In this document: piece by piece, positions 56,566 through 64,000 of the stretch
Numbering within the stretch: the first letter of the stretch is position 1
How the letters are laid out: each line of letters starts with the position of its first letter
Assembly (NCBI GenBank): GCA_006937955.1
Contig: SSNP01000024.1
Coordinates: forward strand, 4,403,006-4,467,005
Direction of reading: 5' to 3'
Length of the DNA stretch: 64,000 nt
DNA from: Pachypanchax playfairii
Taxonomy: Eukaryota; Chordata; Actinopteri; Cyprinodontiformes; Aplocheilidae
The notes under the pieces: model-generated
Database searches by the model: none
The model's input: only the letters and a program-made list of their open reading frames with translations
Told to the model about the DNA's origin: nothing
Program-made: the position numbers and the translations under genes

Positions 56566-56621
56566 GGCTTAGACCATTGACTTGTATAGAAAGCTTTCTA
56601 TACAAGTCAATGGGCTTAGAC
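56566..56621. repeat. 38-bp perfect palindrome flanked by 9-bp direct repeat
   Basis: 56575-56612 is a perfect palindrome (CATTGACTTGTATAGAAAG and its exact reverse complement with no spacer). It is flanked by GGCTTAGAC at 56566-56574 and again at 56613-56621. The arrangement looks like an insertion with a 9-bp target duplication. Confidence 0.9.
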
Positions 56622-56634
56622 TCCGAGCACTTAT

Positions 56635-56879
56635 TTGACGACAATGAGGCTCCCACAAGCAGTAATGCTACGACACCCCCCAAAAAGAAGAAAAGACGAT
56701 TACAAAAATACAGACAAGAGTGGGAAAAAGACCACACGTGGTTGGCGAAAGTGCACGACAACGTCTTTAAGGCGAACTGCACTGTTTGCATTCACAGTTT
56801 TATTTCTAACTGTTTTAAGTTAAACGGGACTCTTAATGAAAAGAAAGACAAACTCAAAGACAAACTTTTCTGCCTGTGA
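56635..56879 (+). pseudogene. hAT-like transposase N-terminal fragment
   Basis: An open frame (starting upstream at 56481) encodes an acidic start (DSEHLFDDNEAP), a basic run PPKKKKRRLQK and then YRQEWEKDHTWLAKV with KANCTVC. The pattern YR-EWEK--TWL then C-x2-C followed by a missing distal half resembles the N-terminal zinc-finger domain of hAT-type transposases. No catalytic domain follows before the inner element ends, so it is a relic. The family is inferred from this domain only. Confidence 0.5.
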
Positions 56880-57972
56880 GGCTAAGCACAACCAGTATTT
56901 GTTGAGGAAAGATTTTGATTTTTTTTTTTCCACTGAATAAATTGTGGAATAATTGTTTTATGTGCATTTGTTTTACACATGCATTAAATTTAAGTTGATT
57001 AAACATCCTGAGTTGGGGAAAAAAAAACACCGAGTGGGTTGATGTGGATGTGTGCGGGGGTAGTGTGCATGTGTGTGGGGGGTGTTCCTTATTTTTTTAC
57101 AGGGAGTTGGCAACCCTATTGAGAACGGTACAGTATAGCGTGGATCAACTCGCTTGAGGCGGTGGAAACATAAAGTGGACGTAAGTGGGGATATGGGCGT
57201 GCCCATCTGGCTATGAAAAGTGGCGCGCAAAAGTCTTTGTCCGCGACGTCACAGCGCGTGAAACAACAACAACAATGGCAGATATACGTGTGTTTTTGTA
57301 CTTTGCACTCTGTCTGTGGTTTATTTTGGTTGGTTTGATTTTTGGTTCTTGTGGAGGAAGTCGCCATTGTCCAAAGTCAATTATATTTTAAAATAAAATA
57401 TTTGTATGGTTGCTGGGAGTTTTTTTTAAGCCTTTTGCAGGAGCGCTTCTATATCACACCACGTGAACGCCACACACAGCAGGGCCAATCAGGGGTTACC
57501 ACTACGTAGGTAGTCGTGTCAGTGGTAGCAGTTTACTGGACCAATCAGTAGACAGGTGGGCGTGTGGGCCCGCCGCTTCGGACCACCGAGGAGGTGGTTT
57601 GAAAAAAGAGGCCGGGTTGGCGCAGAATGACGCGGTTAAGACCCGAGAAAGGCGGTGGAAAAGGGTCCGCAGGGGGCTAAAGTGAACCGAGCCGCACCGT
57701 GTTCTGTCGATGGAAAAACGGCATACATGAACCAACAGGAAACGGCTTCATAGAAAAACTGCAGGGTGTGGGTTAATTTACTGCAGATGAATTAGTAAGA
57801 AAAGAAAGTAATAACCACAACAGCTGCTAGAGACATACACATTCCCAACATCTACATATGCAGCAAACACATATGCAACAAATAAGTAGAGTATGCAGAA
57901 AACACATAAACATAAACCAGCAACATCTACACAAATTACATACACTTATTTTTGACACAAATGAAACCTCAT

Positions 57973-60804
57973 TATGTGAGGATGAACTGCAGGAACACGA
58001 CTAATCCCTGGTTTTTCAAACTCATTGTCATCCTCCGCATTTCATGTTCTCCTTTTATAACAAATGATAAATGCAAATCCTGCAGTGTAGTTTATGATGC
58101 AGCCACGCTTTTCCTGTCACCCGATCGTTATCCAAGAAATGTAACTTTGTGTTGTGAGAGCTGCAAGAAATATGATTCATCTCTACTGCTGGTCATTTTC
58201 AAATAGAACTCGGCTTTGGTTAAACATGATGCATCCATGCAGCAAAAATCTATAAGTTCATGAACTGTTATTGTGTTGGGTTCATGACCCTAACGAAATA
58301 ACTACCATTGTGCCTGCAGCTATGTCTTTACACTTTTACAACCAGTTGTGTTTTAAGCTTGTACACATTATCCCCTTTATTCATATATTTTGATTAGCTG
58401 TTTAATGACAACTGCAACTGCAGGTTGCAGGTCAAACAAGCAAACAAATCTCATTAACAGGTATTCTTCCTAAGGTGCAGGTCACTTACAGAAGCAGAGC
58501 TTAAGCCTGGAGGAGAAAACAGCTAGAACGCATTGTAATTTTTGTCTGACAAATATCTTGAAAGTGAGTCATTATAAGGTTTCTGATCTGATTTAAGTAA
58601 ATTAATGTTTTACTTTATATATATAAATATATATATATATACTTCTGAGCAATTTATAAAAAGTTATAAAGCAAGAAGGTACATTTTGTGGATTTTTTTC
58701 AATGATTCTAAAATACATCAAACAAAATCAATTGGATTTTTTTTCTTAAATATTTGAAAACACTTAATTTTTAAGACTGCATTTGGTTTTAAAATGTAAA
58801 AAATAAAAGAACACCAAATATTTGAAGCCTTGTTATAAATCAAGCTATTTTATTTTATTTAAGACAATAAAACCTTACACTGGGTGTAAGCTTACACTGA
58901 ATACTTTGGAACAGATACTTCAAAAATTTGACAAAAACAACTTTTTATTTTTAATGTTAATATTTTCTTTCTTGTCTATGTTCAAACTTCCAGACAGAAT
59001 AAATGTAAAAATCATATACTGACATTAAACTGCATTTAAACAAACAAGTCAGAAACTATTAGCTCACTAGCCTCTTTGGTTATATCTAATTAACAGACAA
59101 GAAAATCAATATATGTTACAATAAAAAAACAACTTACAGATGATGGTTCTTTCTTTTCAAACACAAACTTGTGAAATGACAGATCTGACAGTGTTCTGAC
59201 GGGTCAGGCGCTTAAGAGACGATGCTGATTTTCCTAGAAAACACATTTAAGTTTAATCTGTGTTAAAAAAGGCAACGTGTCAGGGCATATGCAAAAACAG
59301 GGAAAGTTTTTAAAAACAGAAGAGACGTCACAAATTTATATTTATATATTAACATGTTTACAAGAAAGACATGGAATTTAACATAAAAACACACCGAAAT
59401 ATGAGAAGAATTTGATTATCCAATATGAAGAAATGTTAGATTAATTATATTTTATTATAATTATATAATTGCTTTTACAATTATATAATTTGCTTTTTTA
59501 TAATTGCTTCTTATAATAATTATATAATTCTTATAATTATATTATATTATAATTATATATTTTATTAATATTAGATTACCTTCAGCTGTACGCTAAACTG
59601 GTTTTGGGGGTTATTGTTGCTACAATATTTGGACAAAACAAGTATGACATTTTTGCATTAACATTTTGATTTTGTTGAATTTTAAAACAACCAGACATAA
59701 TGTCACGACCAAGACATTCATTTTGATCTTAAATTCTATTATCCTTTTATTGAACTCTTTGTCTAACTGATGGAGAGTCAGACTGCTATTAAAGTGAGAT
59801 AAAAGGGCATTAAGATTCTGAAATCTACCACAGTGATCATTATTCTCACAGAACTTATAAAGTGTATTGAAAATATATTAAATCAACACTGAATTTATTG
59901 CGCAGGCTTTTTTTTTTAATGAAATTTCAAGCAGGATTTGGAAGGGAGTTTATAAAATGTGTTGAAGAGTTTGATCTCGTGTCACTGGAATTTTGAACTT
60001 TCAAAAGATTTGCAAGACAAATTTTCCCACTTAAAATAGTGTGAGTGTCAGAAGCGGGTGAGGCTGTGGTGTTTGACCCAATGCAGTCAGGTAGCAACAG
60101 ACAGGCAAGGATAATCCCCAAAATGAGTTTTTAATGACATAATGCTGGACAAAAGTAAATATAGGCACGAAGCATGACCATGTAAACAAGAGAACCTGAT
60201 AATGATCATTGAATCAGAGAACTACTGTAGAAATATGGAGGTAGACAATTAACTGGAGGACCAGGTGTGTGATTACAGAGTAGCAGCTGCAAAAGAATTA
60301 GGACATAAATAAGGTACTTTTGGACTAAACTGCTTCAAGAATATTTGAATGATGCTTGCAGAACTGTAGCAGTTTATTTGCATTGATGTCACTTGCTGCT
60401 CCATGCAACCTGGCCAGATATAAAACATGCTGCAGAGCAGTACTCACAATTTTAGTAGATTTATGTTGTTTCTTACTATTTTCTGTCTCCAACTTCACAC
60501 CAACAGTCACAGCCCGGCTTAATAGAAACCGCTTTTTATTTAAGTCCAGTGAAACCTGGAATTCTCATCCAGGATTGTTAAACAATGAGAAACCATCCAT
60601 TTATATTTTAGGGTTAAGTTACTTTTTATTAATTGTTTATATATTGTATATATATTTGGAAAAGAGGAGACAAAAGAAACTCGGGCTGCACGGTGACTCG
60701 GATGGTTGGCGTTACTGTTGTCTTGCACAGAGCAGGTCCAGAAACAAGTTAACTAGAGACTCTACGTTCTCTCTTATGTGTGTGACTTTGCTAAATGAAA
60801 CGTA
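57973..60804. other. non-coding, very AT-rich, no gene seen
   Basis: Includes a (TA)n tract near 58617-58641 and a dense TTATAATTATAT block at 59440-59575. A repeat relic possibly related to the one at 52090 lies at 60060-60280. A 178-codon plus-strand frame (60356-60892) runs into a dispersed repeat and has no domain. Confidence 0.4.
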
Positions 60805-61132
60805 CTGTATAGTGCTTTTCTTCAGTCAGATGACTCCCAAAGTGTTTCACACTACAGTTTGTCATTCACACACACACTCACACGTTTTGTGATTATAAAA
60901 TACACACATGTTGTAGCTACAGCTGTCCTGGGACACACACTGACAGAGGCGAGGGTGCCAGACACTGGCGCCACCGGACCCCCCGACCACCACCAAACAG
61001 GTGAAGCGGGTGAAGTGTCTTACCCAACAACATAACGGCCAAGTGATTTTTTTCCGGGCGGAGCGGGGATTCAAGCCAGTGACCCTTGGGTTATCAGACA
61101 ACCCGCTCTACCACCTGAACCACGACCGCCCT
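60805..61132 (+). repeat. dispersed fish repeat, copy A
   Basis: Runs GTATAGTGCTTTTC, CAAAGTGTTTCACACTACAG, GTCATTCACAC, GGACCCCCCGACCACC, TTACCCAACAACATAACGGC, GCGGGGATTCAAGCCAGTGA and ends ACCACCTGAACCACGACCGC. The same word order recurs in the copy at 63243. The tRNA-like tail (GGGATTCAAGCC ... CTCTACCACCTGA) suggests a short interspersed element. A truncated head of the 27893 family abuts it at about 60686-60740. Confidence 0.7.
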
Positions 61133-61600
61133 TTGATGCAATGCAAAGCGCTCATTAATGTGCATGTGGTGGATGAGTTTAACAATTTAATAAAGTTCTC
61201 AGAGAGGTAAATAAGACTTGAATAACATCAACATAAATAAAGTGAAATATTTGCTTGTTTTTTTAATCTGACATAATAAACCAACTAAAATCCTTACAAG
61301 AGAAAAAAATGCAATAAAATAAAACACAAAAAAACATAAATATTTTGCCTATAAACCTTAACATTACAGAGCTTTATTGAGATCTAAATTGCATGCAAAT
61401 TTTTTAAATATTAAACAAACATTTATTGAATAAGTCCCTATTTTTTTTCTGTACATTGAATTTCCTTCAATCTAAAGACGTTGTTTCAGATTACGCCACA
61501 AGATGGCTGCACAACACAATATTTTATAACTATCAGCGTCTGGTTGAGAAGATTTTCTTCCTGATTTATTCATGTGCACATTTTCTTTTTCTCAGAGTTC

Positions 61601-62584
61601 TTAAAACTTTATGAGTAAATAATTACACACGAGTAAACCTTTGATACCGCAGCCTTTCATCACGTCTGTCAGTTTTTCTCTATAGTCTTTGCACAAGTGG
61701 ATGTAGAGAAAAGGGTCCAAGCAGGCGTTTGTGGAAGCAGCCCAGACTGTGAGTTCATGTAATATCATCACCCATTCCTGACTGCACACATGAATGTTGA
61801 AAATCTGATTCAGAGTAAAAGGGATGCGCAGTAAGTGCAGAGGCACAAAACACACAAAAAACACGAGCAGGATGAGGAAAACTCGTAGCTTGGTCTTCTT
61901 CTTTCCTTGCTTGTTGTTGCTCCCAGAATTTCTGAAGGACTGCAGGACTTTCATTGTGATGCAGAAATAGCAAAACCCAACCAACATGCTGACGAGCCAG
62001 AAAAGCATCTCCATAAAGGTCACCACATACTTGTGAAAACTCAACCCAGCTGGGCTTTTCATGGACATACAGAAATCCTGTGATTCGTTATTAGGAGCCT
62101 GATCAGTTAGAATGATTGTTGGAATAGCCGTGACGCCAAATAAAACAACCCAAACCAAGGACGACATTATTATACTGAACATCACGTTTTGTCCAAACAC
62201 TTTCCCAAATGGACGGACGATTTTAAAGAAGCGATCCAGGCTGATCAGACCCATCAAAGTGATGCTGGTGTACAAGCTGGTGTAGAAAATGACACCAGCG
62301 TAGCGACAGTTAAAGACCTTCACCTTAGATGTTGCTCCAGGAAGCATGCTGGCTGCCATCGGCGGGATCGTTACTGTCATGAGCAGGTCGGCCGCCACTA
62401 GGTTTTTTAGATATACTATAAAAGTAGAAATGGATCTGAGATGCAAAGACACCCACAGTGAAACTCCATTTAGTATTAATGCAACAGGGAAGAAAATGAA
62501 GAAGAGACAAGCAACAACAGTTTCTATGGTCACAAGGTGGAATGAGGTGCAATCAGAGGAGAGGAGTGATGAGTTGTTGGACAT
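61601..62584 (-). CDS. P2Y13/14-like receptor (GPCR), TM7 lysine replaced
   Basis: Single main exon of 327 residues starting MSNNSSLLSSDC. The ATG lies 10 bases after an acceptor (CCTATAG at 62600-62594), so there is at least one 5' exon, probably untranslated. Seen: two overlapping N-terminal glycosylation sites, the N-terminal Cys and ECL3 Cys (HVCSQEW), TM2 FIVYLKNLVAADLLMTV, SLDRFFKIVRPF after TM3, the TM3 and ECL2 Cys (FNCRYA, DFCMSMK), HK at the start of TM5, TM6 FFVCFVPLHLLRIPFT with HxxR, and DPFLY. TM7 reads LHELTVW (H276), whereas P2Y12-type receptors have K-E. ICL3 RNSGSNNKQGKKKTKLRVFL closely matches the receptor at 53049, pointing to tandem duplication. The tail is short (ends CNYLLIKF). 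The ligand cannot be told from sequence. Confidence 0.85.
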   Translation of the reverse strand: MSNNSSLLSSDCTSFHLVTIETVVACLFFIFFPVALILNGVSLWVSLHLRSISTFIVYLKNLVAADLLMTVTIPPMAASMLPGATSKVKVFNCRYAGVIFYTSLYTSITLMGLISLDRFFKIVRPFGKVFGQNVMFSIIMSSLVWVVLFGVTAIPTIILTDQAPNNESQDFCMSMKSPAGLSFHKYVVTFMEMLFWLVSMLVGFCYFCITMKVLQSFRNSGSNNKQGKKKTKLRVFLILLVFFVCFVPLHLLRIPFTLNQIFNIHVCSQEWVMILHELTVWAASTNACLDPFLYIHLCKDYREKLTDVMKGCGIKGLLVCNYLLIKF

Positions 62585-63242
62585 CTTCAAGATCTATAGG
62601 AACAAACAGAAGATCAAAAGTTTATTTTCAAAATTAGCATCTGCAATTTATACAATTTAAAACTAAATGTATGAAAACGTTCGGACTGTGTAATGGCACA
62701 AGATTCAAACTCTTTTCAGAGCAGAAAGAATCTGCTTTACATTTTCCTCCAGTTTAACCGTGTGGACCTGATTTTCATTTGTCATTAGTTTCTCAAAACA
62801 TTAGCTGCTATGTTTCGTTTGGTGTTTTCCATGTCCAACCAGTCTATTTGAATGTGTCCTGAAATCTAAACCTGACACTTTCACTTTAGACGCCAAGTCA
62901 GGTGAATTATGGTTTGTTGGTTGAGGTGTGTTATAACACATCTCATATGACGCTGCTTAAAGGAACACTTTAAAAAGGCATCAGACATCAACTGGAAAAA
63001 AAAAAAATAAAATCCTGCTGAATGTACATGCTGATATGGAAAAAAAAGTGTGTTAGAAACACAATGAGGTCACATCATTTGGTGAAAATGAAATTTATCA
63101 ACCTTCATAGGGCTTAAGTCAAATTCTTCAGAGAATTTAACCTAAAAAACTGATGCAGTGCGCTGGTCCAATTACTGCAACGTGATTGTAAAAACAGAAC
63201 TGAATAGTTTGCATGGCCCCATGTGCATGTTGAATGGCGTGC
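62585..63242. other. 5' flank of the receptor gene, no coding exon seen
   Basis: Must contain or precede the 5' exon implied by the acceptor next to the receptor ATG, but that exon cannot be placed from the sequence alone. AT-rich, with no repeat recognised. Confidence 0.35.
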
Positions 63243-63495
63243 ACTTGTATAGCGCTTTAATTAGGTCCTACGACCCCCAAAGCGCTTCACACTACAGTTT
63301 TTTTGTCATTCACCCATTCACACGGGAGAGGGAGGGGCTAACACTCACACAACCCGATACACAGATCGGGGGGCAACATGGGGTTCAGTGTCTTGCCCAA
63401 GGACACTTCGACATGTGGCAGTGGAAGCCGGAATCGATCCAACAACCTTCAAGCTGGAGGACAACCGCTCTAACCACTGATCCACAGTCGCCCCC
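63243..63495 (+). repeat. dispersed fish repeat, copy B
   Basis: Same family as the copy at 60805: CTTGTATAGCGCTTTAATTA, CCCAAAGCGCTTCACACTAC, TTGTCATTCACCCATTCACA, CTTGCCCAAGGACACTTCGA, GGAATCGATCC and CTCTAACCACTGATCCACAG. It is inserted next to, and merges with, a Tc1 relic on its right. Confidence 0.75.
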
Positions 63496-63496
63496 A

Positions 63497-63815
63497 TGTT
63501 GGACAACATTGGGAGATGCTCTTTGAGGTGATGGATGGTGTTCAGGTGTATCTCATCTGAGATCCTGCCCAGGGCATCACGGAGCTCCTGGACAGTCTGA
63601 GGTGCGTCGGATGGAACTAAACATGAAGGAGCTTCAGGTCAGACAAACATGGCCGCCAGATAATGGTATCAGTTCCTTTATCTTCCAGGAACTGCCTGCA
63701 CACCTTTTCCACATAAAGGCGGGTATTATCCTGCTTCAGAAGGAAACTAGGACCCACTACACCAGAGATTGGTCTAACAGTGGGTCAATGGGTTTCATCC
63801 TGATACCTAAGATGG
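63497..63815 (-). pseudogene. Tc1/mariner transposase, C-terminal fragment
   Basis: On the minus strand, in order and with stops: RYQDETH, RPISGVVGPSFLLKQDNTRL, VCRQFLEDKGTDTIIWR, LSDLKLL, and APQTVQELRDALGRISDEI. These follow the Tc1 DDE domain, with the second catalytic aspartate inside QDNTR (family QDNARPH) and the third-residue region SPDLNPIE decayed to LSDLKLL. Frameshifts and stops show a dead copy. It is not the other half of the fragment at 55021, since their order on this strand is reversed. Confidence 0.85.
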
Positions 63816-64000
63816 AAAAAAAAACAACTCTGTGTCCTCCACCTGTGAAACCATTCCTGGTTTAATGTTGTCTCATTGTTCCCCCTTTAGTGCACCTGTT
63901 GTTAATGTCATTAACACCAAAACAACCGACACTGTATATTAAAGTGTATATTCCAATGATAATCTGATCAAATAGATTTACATTAAAAACATGGCAAATA

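Larger units (their letters stand above)
56233..57116. mobile_element. innermost nested element, hAT-like, GGGTTGCCAAC ends
   Basis: The left end GGGTTGCCAACCGTCCC and the inverse of the right end GGGTTGCCAACTCCCTG share GGGTTGCCAAC; both are followed by A-rich stretches and then a word of the type GGAA(T/C)C. The interior carries the transposase fragment described separately. About 880 bp, so strongly deleted relative to an autonomous hAT. Confidence 0.75.
56196..57721. mobile_element. middle nested element (CCG-TTTTCCA ends)
   Basis: The left end CCGCCCCTTTTCCACCAAC followed by CGGCACGGCGCG, and the inverse of the right end, CCGTTTTTCCATCGACAGAA followed by CGGTGCGGCTCGG, are imperfect inverted repeats. 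This type of end (TTTTCCACCGACAG then GGCTCGG) is common in non-autonomous fish DNA transposons. It is split by the innermost element. Confidence 0.7.
55793..57972. mobile_element. outer element of a transposon nest (long inverted arms)
   Basis: 55793-56003 and 57722-57972 are inverted copies of each other, about 210-250 bp. Shared words in the left arm are ATGAGGTT, CATTTGTGTCAAAAATAAG, TTTGTGTAGATGTTG, GCTGTTGTGGTTATTACTTT and TTCATCTGCAGTAAA. The right arm carries about 40 bp of extra TGCATATGTG repeats. The interior between the arms is filled by two further nested elements, so this unit was inserted into by younger ones. No transposase of its own is visible. Confidence 0.8.

Noticed and set aside
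60356..60892. 178-codon plus-strand open frame
   Set aside because: Its second half crosses a truncated SINE-like head and a dispersed repeat, and no domain or splice sites support it.
55021..63815. The two Tc1 relics as halves of one element
   Set aside because: On the minus strand the C-terminal piece precedes the N-terminal piece, and the gene at 61.6 kb lies between them, so they are separate insertions.

Overview
The window is vertebrate nuclear DNA, almost certainly from a teleost fish. It is AT-rich, has long introns with GT-AG borders, a long (CA)n microsatellite, and many relics of the DNA transposons common in fish (hAT, Tc1/mariner, a TTAA-flanked MITE family) plus one decayed LINE. 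All supported protein genes lie on the minus strand, so gene order below follows descending coordinates. The species cannot be fixed from the sequence.

61.6-62.6 kb, 53.0-54.2 kb and 47.9-49.2 kb: three receptors of the P2Y12/13/14/GPR87 class (rhodopsin-like GPCRs). The lowest is p2ry13-like and is unusual in having two short introns inside its coding sequence. The other two resemble each other most in the third intracellular loop and look like tandem duplicates. One of them has histidine where the family has the TM7 lysine that helps bind nucleotide phosphate.

33.5-43.0 kb: a full mfsd1 gene (lysosomal MFS transporter), reconstructed here as 17 coding exons with all splice phases consistent, encoding 524 residues. 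It has an N-terminal acidic dileucine sorting signal and a perfect CLEAR/TFEB-type palindrome 73 bases before the ATG. Its C-terminus is longer than the human canonical protein, and a second, phase-compatible terminal exon lies in the same region. An assembly gap inside poly-G falls in intron 3.

25.4-32.2 kb: a five-exon chain with consistent phases that ends in an IQ motif. It lies head-to-tail downstream of mfsd1 on the same strand, as IQCJ(-SCHIP1) does in human, so it is probably the 5' part of iqcj. Its 3' exons are not recognisable in 1-25 kb.

1-25 kb: no gene found. It holds three of the four dispersed intervals between copies of a TTAA-flanked MITE family (four copies at 2.0, 5.7, 12.3 and 20.2 kb), a second TIR element, a snap-back inverted repeat, a LINE reverse-transcriptase relic and simple repeats. 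54.9-58.0 kb is a transposon nest: three inverted-repeat elements inside one another, the innermost with a hAT-like transposase fragment and a 38-bp perfect palindrome flanked by a 9-bp direct repeat.
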